Of a stretch of 64,000 bases of DNA, positions 27,050 to 37,606 are shown piece after piece. The notes under the pieces were generated by a model, which was not told the origin of the DNA, ran no database searches, and was given only the letters and a program-made list of their open reading frames with translations. Position numbers and translations under genes: made by a program. Location of the stretch: the NCBI RefSeq assembly GCF_000253295.1, contig NC_015717.1, positions 62,001 through 126,000 on the forward strand, read 5' to 3'. The stretch's first letter is position 1; every line of letters begins with the position of its first letter. This DNA is from Hyphomicrobium sp. MC1 (GTDB taxonomy: Bacteria > Pseudomonadota > Alphaproteobacteria > Rhizobiales > Hyphomicrobiaceae).

Positions 27050-28348
27050 ATGGCCGAGCAGAAAACGGTGGCGTTCTTTCCAGAGGCCGCCTACGGGCCG
27101 GCGCTTAATTCGGTCGGTATTGCTCAGGCCATCGAGGCGCGCGGCCATAAAGCGGTTTTTCTATCGGACCCCGGTTTCGTCGACGTTTATCGCTCGTATG
27201 GTTTTGAAGCCCATCCTGTCAATCTGTCGGAGCCGATGCCGCCCGAAGAGATGGCCAAGTTCTGGGTCGATTTTATCAACGGGCATATCCCGAATTTCCG
27301 CAAATCGCCGTACGATCAGATCGACAACTATGTGAAGGATTGTTGGACCGCGATCGTCGATAGTGCGAAATGGGCGCAGAAAGATCTGCCGGGCGTGTTG
27401 AGCGCGCTAAGCCCGGATCTCATCGCCGTCGATAACGTGATCCTGTTTCCCGCGATCAAGCAGTTCGGCAAGCCGTGGGTGCGGATCATCTCGTGCTCGG
27501 AAAACGAGATCGAGGATCCGGCCATTCCTCCGCATCTTTCCGGATGTGCGCAGAACGATACCGAAGGCCATCAGCGGTATCGCGATCACTTCAACGACGT
27601 GATCAAACCCATTCATGACGATTTCAATGCATTTCTGGCGGAGTGTAATGAGGCGCCATATCCCATCGGCCAGTTCTTCGAGGCCTCGCCTTACATGAAC
27701 CTGCTGCTTTATCCGGAAGCCGCAAAGTTCCGCCGCAGCGAGCCTCTGATGCCATCGCAGTTTCAGTATCTCGAAGGCTGTGTGCGTAAGGAGAAGCCCT
27801 ACGAGGTTCCGGAGTTTGCAGCGAACAACGACAAGCCGCTCATTTATGTTTCGTTCGGCAGTCTCGGATCGGGCGATACCGAACTTCTGAAGCGGATTAT
27901 CGAGGTGATGGGCACGCTGCCGTACCGCGCGCTCGTCAACGTCGGTGATTACATGGACCAATATGAGTCCGTGCCCCCGAACGTTGTCATGGATAAATGG
28001 TTTCCGCAGCCGTCGGTCATTCCGCAGGTCGATGCCGTTATTCATCACGGTGGCAACAACTCGTTCACAGAGTGCCTCTATTTCGGCAAGCCCGCTATCA
28101 TCATGCCCTATGTTTGGGACGGGCACGATAACGCCATGCGCGTCGAGGAGACGGGGCACGGGTTCAAGATGCCACGTTACGATTGGAGCGACGAAGAACT
28201 GGCGACCAAGCTTGACGCCTGCCTGCACGATCCGGCAATGCAGGCAAAGCTTGCCAAGACAAGCGCTCAGATGCTCGCACAAAACGGCCCGGAGAAAGCC
28301 GCGACGATCATCGAGGCATTGCTTCAAAGCGGCCGCTACGACGGTTGA
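27050..28348 (+). CDS. UGT/MGT-type glycosyltransferase
   Basis: A 432-residue GT-B fold glycosyltransferase. The N-terminal acceptor domain begins FFPEAAYGPALNSVGIAQAIEARGHKAVF. The C-terminal donor domain has YVSFGSLGSGD, DKWFPQPSVIPQVDAVIHHGGNNSFTECLYFGKPAIIMPYVWDGHDNA, the plant-type PSPG-like motif that binds UDP-sugar. Probably cytoplasmic or membrane-associated and acting on a lipid or small molecule. The ATG at 27050 follows AGGGAGTAGGG. It is coupled to the following cupin gene. Confidence 0.88.
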   Translation: MAEQKTVAFFPEAAYGPALNSVGIAQAIEARGHKAVFLSDPGFVDVYRSYGFEAHPVNLSEPMPPEEMAKFWVDFINGHIPNFRKSPYDQIDNYVKDCWTAIVDSAKWAQKDLPGVLSALSPDLIAVDNVILFPAIKQFGKPWVRIISCSENEIEDPAIPPHLSGCAQNDTEGHQRYRDHFNDVIKPIHDDFNAFLAECNEAPYPIGQFFEASPYMNLLLYPEAAKFRRSEPLMPSQFQYLEGCVRKEKPYEVPEFAANNDKPLIYVSFGSLGSGDTELLKRIIEVMGTLPYRALVNVGDYMDQYESVPPNVVMDKWFPQPSVIPQVDAVIHHGGNNSFTECLYFGKPAIIMPYVWDGHDNAMRVEETGHGFKMPRYDWSDEELATKLDACLHDPAMQAKLAKTSAQMLAQNGPEKAATIIEALLQSGRYDG

Positions 28349-28374
28349 ACGATCCATCCAGCAAGGACAAATCC

Positions 28375-28719
28375 GTGACGACACCGATTATACGCAACCC
28401 AGAAGACGTTACCGATCTTGCGGATTGGGGTGTCATCCCGACGATGCTCGAAGGGCAATCGCAGACATCGGGCAAGCTGCTGCATAAGAACGCGAACGGC
28501 GAGTCGGAGTGCGGAATCTGGGTGTGCACGCCGGGTAAGTGGGAATGCCATGTGACGCGCGATGAGTTCTGCCATTTCCTCTCGGGCCGGTGCACGTACG
28601 TTCGCGACGATGGCGAAGTGATCGAGATTTTGCCGGGAACGGCTGCATTTTTTCCGCAGGACTGGAAGGGCGTCTGCACCGTCCACGAGACCGTCCGCAA
28701 AGTCTATATGATCCGTTGA
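28375..28719 (+). CDS. Cupin-domain protein (DUF861-like)
   Basis: A 114-residue single-domain cupin: GKWECHVTRDEFCHFLSGRCTYVRDDGEVIEILPGTAAFFPQDWKGVCTVHETVRKVY contains both cupin motifs, with the His/Glu pair in motif 1. DUF861 members include ureidoglycine aminohydrolase and sugar-binding cupins; the substrate here is unknown. I prefer the GTG at 28375, with AAGGA 7 bases upstream. A TTG at 28345 overlapping the stop of the glycosyltransferase gene would add 10 residues. Either way the two genes are one transcription unit. Confidence 0.82.
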   Translation: MTTPIIRNPEDVTDLADWGVIPTMLEGQSQTSGKLLHKNANGESECGIWVCTPGKWECHVTRDEFCHFLSGRCTYVRDDGEVIEILPGTAAFFPQDWKGVCTVHETVRKVYMIR

Positions 28720-28728
28720 CGCCGCAAG

Positions 28729-30009
28729 TCATGAAGACTTCACCGCTTCGCCTTTTCCATCGGGCGGAGTTCCGTAGAGGGCTGCGATGACGCGCGGCGC
28801 CAGAAGTCCCTGCACGACGATGGTGAAAATCACGACGGCGTAGCAAGCAGCGATCAGGTCATCGGTGTAGGGGCCTTGCGGCGCGATTTGAACCAGCGCG
28901 ACCGAAATCGCGCCGCGTAGTCCAATCCAGGTCAAAAGGAATGGGGTTTTTAGCGGCTCTTTCGTATTCCGTCGCAGGAGCCACGGCGGAAGTCCGACGC
29001 TCAAGAAGCGGGAGAGAAACGCAAGCGGGATCGCCGTTGCCGCCGAGACGATGGCGAATTGTGATACGGTCATCGCTAGAATCTCAAAGCCGAGCAGGAC
29101 AAACAAGAGCACGTTGAGAACGCTATCGACCAGAGACCAGAAAACGCGGATTTTCCGCTGTCTTTCATCGTCGTCGATTTTCGACATCGGCCGGTTGGCG
29201 AGAACGATACCGCATATGACGACGGCAAGCGGGCCGGATAATCCCATGCTCGTTGCCAGCCGATAAGTTCCAAGTGCCAATGCGAGAGAGGCGATTATCG
29301 CGATCTCGTCGTCCTTGATGACGGTCATCAGCCACGAAACGAGAAATCCGGTCACTAAACCGAGCAAGATGCCGCCGCCGCCTTCGACCAGCATCGCCGA
29401 CAGAAACCGGCCGTGACCGAAGACGTTTCGGTCGCCCGCGATCACGGCCAGCGCCGACAGAAACAATACGATCGCCGTCCCGTCATTGAAGAGGCTTTCG
29501 CCCACGATGGTCGATTTCAAAGACGGCGGGAGCGGCGCGGACTTGAGCAGTCCTTCGACCGCGATTGCATCGGTCGGCGCCAGGATCGCTCCAAGCAGGA
29601 AGCACCAGGCAAGGGGAATTGCCATGCCCCAAAGATGCAACACGCCCCAGAACGAGAACGTGAAAATCGCCGTCGAGAGCATCACGCCCAACGTCGCGAG
29701 GCTGAATACAGCAACGGCGTTAATGCGCAGATCGCGAAGGTTCGCATGCAAGCTCGACGCGAAAAGCAGTAACGCGAGAAGTCCATCGAGCAAGACGCGC
29801 GGCAGGTGCGCGCCGCCGATGCGTTCTTCGATCAGCGCGGCGATGTGGAAATTTTCGATCGTGTGGCTGGCAAGCAGGACGAGAAGCGAAAGCAGCAATG
29901 AGCCAAGCAATTGCGCGATCACGCTCGGGATGCGGAAATAGCGCTCGTTAATGATACCGACGACGGTGGCGAGGATGAGAATAATGGCGCCGATATCGAA
30001 TGCGGACAC
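28729..30009 (-). CDS. CPA1-type Na+/H+ antiporter (NhaP-like)
   Basis: A 426-residue membrane protein with about 12 helices. Family motifs are GAILAPTDAIAV and GESLFNDGTAIVLF, which carry the ion-binding Asp residues of CPA1 exchangers. It exchanges Na+ or K+ for H+ at the inner membrane. The start is a GTG at 30009 with AAGGTG 7 bases upstream. It is convergent with the cupin gene, 9 bases from its stop. No cytoplasmic regulatory C-terminal domain is present. Confidence 0.9.
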   Translation of the reverse strand: MSAFDIGAIILILATVVGIINERYFRIPSVIAQLLGSLLLSLLVLLASHTIENFHIAALIEERIGGAHLPRVLLDGLLALLLFASSLHANLRDLRINAVAVFSLATLGVMLSTAIFTFSFWGVLHLWGMAIPLAWCFLLGAILAPTDAIAVEGLLKSAPLPPSLKSTIVGESLFNDGTAIVLFLSALAVIAGDRNVFGHGRFLSAMLVEGGGGILLGLVTGFLVSWLMTVIKDDEIAIIASLALALGTYRLATSMGLSGPLAVVICGIVLANRPMSKIDDDERQRKIRVFWSLVDSVLNVLLFVLLGFEILAMTVSQFAIVSAATAIPLAFLSRFLSVGLPPWLLRRNTKEPLKTPFLLTWIGLRGAISVALVQIAPQGPYTDDLIAACYAVVIFTIVVQGLLAPRVIAALYGTPPDGKGEAVKSS

Positions 30010-30199
30010 AGATTTTCACCTTGCTGAGCGGTAAGCCGTGCTCGAATGCCAGTTGACGGGAAGGACCGTGATCGGGAGTCTATCGCGGCGGATGCGCTGT
30101 CATAATTTGCCGCGCATCTATTGCAAGATGAAGCGTCTTCGGCTTGCGGACCTCGGCGTCGGCTGAAATATTCCGTCAGTCCGAATCGCTTTTCTCCAG

Positions 30200-31513
30200 G
30201 TGAGCCCTTTGACAGGATCGAAACCGGTTTCTACGCGCCGCGTGCTGCTGGCCAGTCTCGCCGGGACGGCGATCGAGTTTTTCGACTTTTATATCTATGC
30301 TACGGCGGCGGTGCTGGTTTTTCCGCACCTCTTCTTTCCGAACGCCGATCCGACGACCGCGACCTTGCAATCGTTCGCGACGTTTTCCATTGCGTTCTTC
30401 GCGCGCCCGATCGGCGCCATGCTGTTTGGGCATTTCGGCGATCGCATCGGACGCAAGGCGACGCTCGTTGCGGCGCTTCTCACCATGGGTCTTTCGACCG
30501 TCGCCGTGGGCTTGCTGCCGACCTATGCGCAAGCCGGTATCTGGGCACCGTTGTTGCTTGCCGCGTGCCGCCTCTTTCAGGGGCTCGGGCTTGGCGGTGA
30601 ATGGGGCGGTGCGGTGCTGCTCGCCACCGAGAATGCGCCGGACTCGAAGAAGGCGTGGTTCGGCATGTTTCCGCAGCTCGGCGCGCCGATCGGCTTTCTC
30701 TGCTCGACCGGCATCTTTCTGCTGATCACCGAAACGCTGACGGAAGAGCAATTCAAGGCGTTCGGCTGGCGCATCCCCTTTATCGCGAGTGCCGTGCTGG
30801 TTTTTGTCGGGCTTTATGTCCGGCTGCGCATTTCCGAGACGCCGGCTTTCCAGCGCGCAATCGAGAAAGACGAGCGCGTGCGTGTGCCGCTGGCTACGGT
30901 GCTGACACAGCATTTCTGGCTTTTGATTCTGGGGACGTTCGGTGCGTTGGCGACCTTCGTGCTGTTCTATCTGATGACCGTCTTCGCCTTGAGCTGGGGG
31001 ATCAGCGCGCTTCACTTCACGCGCGACGAATTCATGCCCATTCAGATGCTCGGCGTGATTTTCTTTGCCGTGACCATTCCGCTTTCGGCATGGCTTGCAG
31101 ATCGCTTTGGCCGCCGCACAGTGCTGCTCTGGACAACGGCGCTGATCGGCGTATTCGGATTATCGTTCGAGACGCTGTTCGGATCGGGGCAGACCTTCAG
31201 CGTGATCATGTTCATGATTATCGGCCTGGCATTGATGGGATTCACGTATGGGCCGCTGGGGACGGCGCTGTCGGAGCCGTTTCCAGTGGGCGTTCGCTAT
31301 ACCGGCTCGTCTTTGGCCTTCAATCTGGCGGGCATCTTCGGTGCGTCGCTGGCGCCCTATATCGCGACGACGCTGGCTACGAAGTACGGGATTCATGCCG
31401 TCGGCCTTTATCTGACCGCAGCCGCGACGCTGACGTTCCTGGCTCTCTTGGGTCTCGGGAGGGTTAGCGGCGCCCACGAGGCGGTGACGCTACGGCGTGA
31501 ACAGACGACGTAG
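30200..31513 (+). CDS. MFS metabolite:proton symporter (MHS family)
   Basis: A 437-residue 12-helix major facilitator. The opening TAIEFFDFYIYATAA, GHFGDRIGRKATL, and GLGLGGEWGGAVLLATENAP are signatures of the metabolite:H+ symporter family (ProP, KgtP, ShiA relatives), which import organic acids, betaines or shikimate. The substrate is not predictable. The start is taken as a GTG at 30200; a TTG 9 bases later is possible. Confidence 0.9.
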   Translation: MSPLTGSKPVSTRRVLLASLAGTAIEFFDFYIYATAAVLVFPHLFFPNADPTTATLQSFATFSIAFFARPIGAMLFGHFGDRIGRKATLVAALLTMGLSTVAVGLLPTYAQAGIWAPLLLAACRLFQGLGLGGEWGGAVLLATENAPDSKKAWFGMFPQLGAPIGFLCSTGIFLLITETLTEEQFKAFGWRIPFIASAVLVFVGLYVRLRISETPAFQRAIEKDERVRVPLATVLTQHFWLLILGTFGALATFVLFYLMTVFALSWGISALHFTRDEFMPIQMLGVIFFAVTIPLSAWLADRFGRRTVLLWTTALIGVFGLSFETLFGSGQTFSVIMFMIIGLALMGFTYGPLGTALSEPFPVGVRYTGSSLAFNLAGIFGASLAPYIATTLATKYGIHAVGLYLTAAATLTFLALLGLGRVSGAHEAVTLRREQTT

Positions 31514-31788
31514 CCATTTTGCCTAGGGGCTCTGGCTGAGTATGACGTCGCGCATTTCGATGCACAGTAGCGCGTTCGAAACGTGGACTTATGTAGCTGA
31601 AATTGCATGCTCTTTTTATCTGCGCTCATCTGCGTCGGAGATTTGCAATTGCCCTTTGGTCCAGGTTAAAGGCATAGATGCGTGGCTCTGGCGGATGCGC
31701 CCTGCCTTCGGGCAGTTTGGGGGCATCGTCGTCGCGTCATCGTTGTGATTTACACGTACTAACCGACCGAAATCCCGGCGCGAGATTG

Positions 31789-32499
31789 ATGGACGAAGTC
31801 GTCGATAGAGCAAATGGTGTCGGAACGAAGGGCTTTGCTCCCAGACCGGTGCTGACCCCTGCTGATCGGGTGCGTGCCTGGTTCGATCTTGTTTTTGTCG
31901 ATCACGGTCTGCTGCGGCTCTGCTATTGCAACCGGCATAAGGTCGATCAGCGCTTGTGGCGCTCTGCACAGCCGACTCCCGGGGACTTACGGCGGGAAAA
32001 ACGGCGCGGCATTCGCACGGTGCTGTGTGTGCGCGGAGGATTCCCTTTCCGGCCATGGCCCCTTGAGCAAGAAGCCTGTGAGCGGTTCGGTCTCGAACTT
32101 CATAAGGTCGGCATTCGTGGCCGAGAGGCGCCTTACAGGAACGACCTGCTCGCGCTGATAGATCTGTTTTCATCAATCGAGTATCCGGCGTTGGTTCACT
32201 GCAAATCGGGCGCGGATCGGAGTGGTTTCGTCGCGGCCGTTTATCTCATGGCGATCGAGGGTCGCCGCGCCGATGACGCGATGCGTCAGCTGTCGCTTCG
32301 CTTCGGCCATTTGCGCACTTCGCGCGCCGGCATTCTCGGAGAGGTCATCAAGGCCTATCGCGCCGAGGGCGAGGCGCGAGGGCTTGATTTTCGACAGTGG
32401 GTCGCAACCTGCTACGATCGCGACGCCGTTACCGCACGTTTTCAACCTCGACCTTTTCCGACAGCAATTGTCGATCAGCTGTTGCGGCGCGAGGGGTAG
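31789..32499 (+). CDS. Dual-specificity / tyrosine phosphatase-like protein
   Basis: A 236-residue protein with the Cys-based phosphatase loop HCKSGADRSG (C138, R144) and the preceding WRSAQPTPGDLRREKRRGIRTVLCVRG segment found in bacterial and plant-type dual-specificity phosphatases. In Hyphomicrobiales such genes are usually orphan. Substrates could be phosphoproteins, lipids or nucleotides. The ATG at 31789 gives the family's usual N-terminus; its ribosome binding site is weak. Confidence 0.85.
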   Translation: MDEVVDRANGVGTKGFAPRPVLTPADRVRAWFDLVFVDHGLLRLCYCNRHKVDQRLWRSAQPTPGDLRREKRRGIRTVLCVRGGFPFRPWPLEQEACERFGLELHKVGIRGREAPYRNDLLALIDLFSSIEYPALVHCKSGADRSGFVAAVYLMAIEGRRADDAMRQLSLRFGHLRTSRAGILGEVIKAYRAEGEARGLDFRQWVATCYDRDAVTARFQPRPFPTAIVDQLLRREG

Positions 32500-32607
32500 G
32501 CTTTCCAGGCCAGCGGTGCCCGACTGCGGGCTTCCAATCACTTAAGGAATTCAGCACCGCGAAATATCACCGCGCGCAGGGGTGCCTAGCTGCGTGCAAG
32601 CAAAAAA

Positions 32608-32694
32608 TGGTGCCCCAGGAGGGACTCGAACCCCCACACCCTTGCGGATAGCAGATTTTGAGTCTGCCGCGTCTACCGTTCCGCCACTGAGGCA
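32608..32694 (-). tRNA. tRNA-Leu (CAA)
   Basis: On the minus strand TGCCTCA pairs with TGGGGCA as acceptor stem, followed by an encoded CCA. The anticodon arm reads GCAGA-CTCAAAA-TCTGC, giving anticodon CAA. A long variable arm (TATCCGCAAGGGTG) and the TTCGAGT T-loop fit a class II leucine tRNA of 87 bases with CCA. Confidence 0.96.
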
Positions 32695-32766
32695 AGCCGC
32701 CCCGGAAAGGGGGCGAAGCGGCGACTTATAACGGCCGTTGTCGCCACGTCAACGCAGGGAAAGCGG

Positions 32767-33111
32767 TTATCTGAGGGTATGCGTCACCCGGCCCGTGGCG
32801 TGGTGGTGCTCGACGACGTGGATTTTGTCGCCGATCTTGAGGCCACGGGATTTATAGGCGAGCACGCGGACGAGCTGGCCGTCGTCCAGGCGGACGATGA
32901 CATTTTCGCCGTCGGCCGAATCTTGCTTGGAAACCAGCGGCTCCAGGTCCGTGACGGTGCCGCCGATATCCTTGTTGTCGACCTTGAGATCCAGCTCTTC
33001 GTAGCTGAATGCCAAGCCGATCGCCGCGATGATGGCGAGGCCGATGCCGGCCATTTTGGCGCGGTCGATCCAGAGTGCTCGTTCAAGCCGCTTTCGAGTT
33101 TCTTCGCGCAA
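32767..33111 (-). CDS. Small single-span membrane protein with beta-rich domain
   Basis: A 114-residue protein. An N-terminal basic helix (EETRKRLERALWIDRAK) is followed by a membrane helix (MAGIGLAIIAAIGLAF) and a C-terminal domain (GENVIVRLDDGQLVRVLAYKSRGLKIGDKIHVVEH) that looks like a small OB/SH3-type barrel. The start is probably a TTG at 33111, 5 bases after GGGAGG and 11 bases after the stop of the upstream gene. It resembles the gene upstream in layout: membrane helix plus beta domain. Function unknown. Confidence 0.7.
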   Translation of the reverse strand: MREETRKRLERALWIDRAKMAGIGLAIIAAIGLAFSYEELDLKVDNKDIGGTVTDLEPLVSKQDSADGENVIVRLDDGQLVRVLAYKSRGLKIGDKIHVVEHHHATGRVTHTLR

Positions 33112-33122
33112 GGGCCCCTCCC

Positions 33123-33425
33123 TTAATCGCGCTGCGTGTACCAGACCTGTCCCCAGGGTGTCATCCACTCCGTGATGGATATGTTCGCGCCGACTTGAAC
33201 GCTTTGGGGATTTTGAGTTGCGACGTCGATCAGGCGGCCGTCCGGCAGTCGCACTTTGAACCGGGGCGGGGTGGCCGGAAACCATTTCGGCACCGGATTC
33301 CCTCGGTTGATGGCGAGGACTGTGCCGGTGAGCGCCCCCTTCTCTCGCGAAAACAGATCACGGGCGAGGCCCCAGGCAACGCCTGCGGCGAGCAAGATGA
33401 GGAAAAGGACGACCCAGGTTTTCAT
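33123..33425 (-). CDS. Small membrane-anchored protein with beta-rich domain
   Basis: A 100-residue protein with an N-terminal membrane helix or uncleaved signal (WVVLFLILLAAGVAWGLA) and a soluble part rich in beta-type sequence (FKVRLPDGRLIDVATQNPQSVQVGANISITEW). It shares its layout with the following gene 11 bases away, so the two probably arose as related partners and act together at the membrane. Family not recognised. Confidence 0.72.
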   Translation of the reverse strand: MKTWVVLFLILLAAGVAWGLARDLFSREKGALTGTVLAINRGNPVPKWFPATPPRFKVRLPDGRLIDVATQNPQSVQVGANISITEWMTPWGQVWYTQRD

Positions 33426-33521
33426 CGATTCTTTTCAGGGGCCGCGGCGTTCCGCGTTCGGCGCGCCGGCCGCCGCGGCGGGCGACCGGACTGGGGAAAG
33501 GACAATGAGCCTCCCGTCGTT

Positions 33522-35498
33522 TCAGGCCGCCTTGGCGTAGCGATCCACGAGCTTCACGATATCGGCCATGATGTCGTTCAGCTGGAAGTCCTTGGGCGTA
33601 TAGACGGCAGCGACCCCAAAGGCCTTTAGCGTCTTCTCGTCTTCCGGCGGGATGATGCCGCCGACAACGACCGGGACGTCTTCCAAGCCCTCCTTACGCA
33701 TGCGATCCATCACGTCTTTGACGAGCGGGACGTGCGAGCCGGAGAGGATCGACAGGCCGACGACGTGAACCGACTCGTCGACTGCCGCGCGAACAATCTG
33801 GCTTGGGGTGAGGCGGATACCCTCGTAGACGACTTCCATGCCGACGTCGCGGGCGCGGACGGCGATCTGCTCGGCGCCGTTCGAGTGGCCGTCGAGGCCG
33901 GGCTTGCCGACGAGGAACTTCAGGCGGCGGCCCAGCTTCTCGGAGGCTGCATCAACCGATTTTCGCACCTCTTCCAAGGCGGCGCTATCGCGCGCGACGG
34001 CAGCTTGCGAGACGCCGGTTGGAGCGCGGTACTCGCCAAATATTTTGCGCAACAGGCCTCCCCATTCGCCCGTCGTCACGCCAGCCTTGGCGGCGGCGAT
34101 CGAGGGCTCCATGATGTTGCGCCCCTCTTTCGCGGCGGCTTCGAGATCTGCGAGCGCTTTGGCCACGGCCTTGTCGTCGCGCGACGCACGCCAAGCCTTC
34201 AGGCGTTCGACCTGATCGATCTCGACGGCTGGGTCGACGACGAGGATCGCTCCCTCACCTGCGCCAAGCGGAGAAGGTTCTGTCTCGGTCCACTTGTTGA
34301 CGCCGACCAAGACCTGTTCGCCTGACTCGATGGCGGACAGCCGAGCGGTGTTGCTCTCGACGAGATTGCGCTTCATGTAATCGATGGAGGCGATGGCGCC
34401 GCCCATGCGTTCAATCGTCTGGAGTTCGTTCTTCGCTTCTTCTTTCAAGGCATCGACTTTGCGCTTGATCTCAGCCGAGCCGTCGAAGATGTCGCCGAAT
34501 TCCAGCAGGTCGGTCTCGTAGGCGAGGACTTGCTGCATGCGCAGTGACCACTGCTGATCCCACGGCCGCGGAAGGCCGAGCGCCTCGTTCCATGCCGGAA
34601 GCTGAAGGGCGCGGCAGCGCGCGTTCTTGGAGAGCGTAACGCCGAGTGCAGCGATCAAAATGCGGTAGACGTTGTTTTCGGCTTGGGGCTCAGTCAGGCC
34701 CAATGAGTTCACCTGCACGCCATAACGGAACATGCGGTTCTTGGGGTCCGTGACGCCGTAGCGGTCTCGCGTGATTTCATCCCAAAGTTCGTTAAACGCC
34801 CGCATTTTGCAGACTTCGGTAATGAACTTGAGGCCGGCATTCACGAAGAAGGAGACGCGTCCGACAACGGTGCCGAAGTCTTTCTCGGGCACCTCGCCGG
34901 AAGCCTTCACGGTGTCGAGAACAGCGATGCCGGTCGCCAACGCGTAGGCGAGTTCCTGCACCGGCGTGGCTCCCGCTTCCTGCAGATGGTAGGAGCAGAC
35001 GTTCGTCGGATTCCACTTCGGCACGTGCTGGTAGGAGTAGACGATCGTGTCCTTGATGAGACGCAGCGACGGCTCCGGCGGGAAGACGTAGGTGCCGCGC
35101 GACAGGTATTCCTTGATGATGTCGTTCTGAATGGTGCCCTGCAGCTTCCTGCGGTCGGCACCCTGCTCGTCGGCTGTGGCGATGTAGAGCGACAGCAGCC
35201 AAGCCGCCGTGGCGTTGATCGTCATCGAGGTGTTCATCTGCTCGATGGGGATATCGGCGAACAGAGTGCGCATATCGCCCAGATGCGAGACCGGGACGCC
35301 GACCTTGCCGACTTCGCCACGGGCAAGCTCATGGTCGGAATCGTAGCCGGTCTGTGTCGGGAGATCGAAAGCAATCGAGAGGCCCGTCTGGCCCTTTGCC
35401 AAGTTTTTCTTATAGAGCGCGTTCGACTTCGCAGCGGTCGAGTGTCCGGCGTAGGTCCGGAACAGCCACGGCTTGTCGCGCACGATTTTATCCGACAT
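33522..35498 (-). CDS. ecm: Ethylmalonyl-CoA mutase
   Basis: A 658-residue adenosylcobalamin-dependent mutase. The N-terminal catalytic barrel begins TYAGHSTAAKSNALYKKNL and GLSIAFDLPTQTGYDSDH; the C-terminal B12-binding domain has D-G-H-S-N-G-AEQ (DxHxxG) and SILSGSHVPL. The single-chain length, about 60-80 residues shorter than the large subunit of methylmalonyl-CoA mutase, fits the Ecm/MeaA group. It converts (2R)-ethylmalonyl-CoA to (2S)-methylsuccinyl-CoA. The crotonyl-CoA carboxylase/reductase gene and the methylsuccinyl-CoA dehydrogenase gene close by make this assignment firm. Confidence 0.94.
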   Translation of the reverse strand: MSDKIVRDKPWLFRTYAGHSTAAKSNALYKKNLAKGQTGLSIAFDLPTQTGYDSDHELARGEVGKVGVPVSHLGDMRTLFADIPIEQMNTSMTINATAAWLLSLYIATADEQGADRRKLQGTIQNDIIKEYLSRGTYVFPPEPSLRLIKDTIVYSYQHVPKWNPTNVCSYHLQEAGATPVQELAYALATGIAVLDTVKASGEVPEKDFGTVVGRVSFFVNAGLKFITEVCKMRAFNELWDEITRDRYGVTDPKNRMFRYGVQVNSLGLTEPQAENNVYRILIAALGVTLSKNARCRALQLPAWNEALGLPRPWDQQWSLRMQQVLAYETDLLEFGDIFDGSAEIKRKVDALKEEAKNELQTIERMGGAIASIDYMKRNLVESNTARLSAIESGEQVLVGVNKWTETEPSPLGAGEGAILVVDPAVEIDQVERLKAWRASRDDKAVAKALADLEAAAKEGRNIMEPSIAAAKAGVTTGEWGGLLRKIFGEYRAPTGVSQAAVARDSAALEEVRKSVDAASEKLGRRLKFLVGKPGLDGHSNGAEQIAVRARDVGMEVVYEGIRLTPSQIVRAAVDESVHVVGLSILSGSHVPLVKDVMDRMRKEGLEDVPVVVGGIIPPEDEKTLKAFGVAAVYTPKDFQLNDIMADIVKLVDRYAKAA

Positions 35499-35632
35499 CG
35501 AAAGGGTGCCCCTTAGGCTCGGGTCAAAGACACTGGAAAAGACCTAAAGTAACCGATTGCGGCGATACAGCAAAATCGGCAGTTCGCCGCGTTTTCGGGC
35601 GCGGCGGTTTTGTCGGCGGCGATGCAATCAGC

Positions 35633-35995
35633 CTAGCGGCGGATGCGCGGCGGCCTGGATGGGATGGCGACGAGCTTCGTCCGGCTCACGCGGTATTCGG
35701 TGAAAAGCGCCCAAAGCCAGTTGCCCATGAGAATAAGAAACAATGCGGCCAGCGTCCCGATCGCCACCGAGATCGCAGTGTTGACGGTCTTATCGTACGA
35801 AAGGGTAATCAACTGTTGGGCCAGAAGGGTAGGGGCGAGGATGCCTCCAGCCGCTAGAATGGGGGTGGAGAGCCAAGCCAGCGTTGGCGAGCCGACAATC
35901 TCGTGAATAAACAGACAGACGGCGCCCGCAAATGCGAGGGAAATATAGACAGTGAAGGAATCGACGTCCTGGAGCTGCCACCAAAAGTCTTGCAT
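35633..35995 (-). CDS. Small membrane protein beside the ethylmalonyl-CoA genes
   Basis: A 120-residue protein with three predicted membrane helices (VYISLAFAGAVCLFIHEIVG, LSTPILAAGGILAPTLLA, ISVAIGTLAALFLILMGNWLW) and a basic C-terminus (PSRPPRIRR). It lies between ecm and ccr, on the ecm strand. No family recognised; a link to the pathway is only positional. Confidence 0.75.
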   Translation of the reverse strand: MQDFWWQLQDVDSFTVYISLAFAGAVCLFIHEIVGSPTLAWLSTPILAAGGILAPTLLAQQLITLSYDKTVNTAISVAIGTLAALFLILMGNWLWALFTEYRVSRTKLVAIPSRPPRIRR

Positions 35996-36219
35996 TGCGT
36001 GCGTCCTAGAGGCCCATATAGGGCGGAATAGGCAGCTAAAATATCGCTCTCCCGTTAAAGAGGAATTGAGCGAATATTAACTGCGGACTAACCCTCTTCA
36101 TTGCAGCGCAAAAACGTGCTTCATACTGCGATCCCCGCGCGGAGAGCAGGGGGCAAACGCGAAGAAGACGAGCCATAACGGCCCTCGTCGCGGGGACAAG
36201 GTCGGGAGACGCAACACCA

Positions 36220-37533
<1,314 letters not shown>

Positions 37534-37555
37534 GTTACGCAGGAATTCAAGATCG

Positions 37556-37592
37556 AAGGCCCCTTACCGGACTTGCCGGTGAGGGGCCTTTT
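37556..37592 (+). terminator. Intrinsic terminator after ccr
   Basis: A long stem (AAGGCCCCTTACCGG with CCGGTGAGGGGCCTT, one T-G pair) around a short ACTTG loop, followed by TT. It starts 23 bases after the ccr stop and lies before the stop of the convergent membrane protein gene. Confidence 0.85.
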
Positions 37593-37606
37593 GCATTTGT
37601 GCCCTA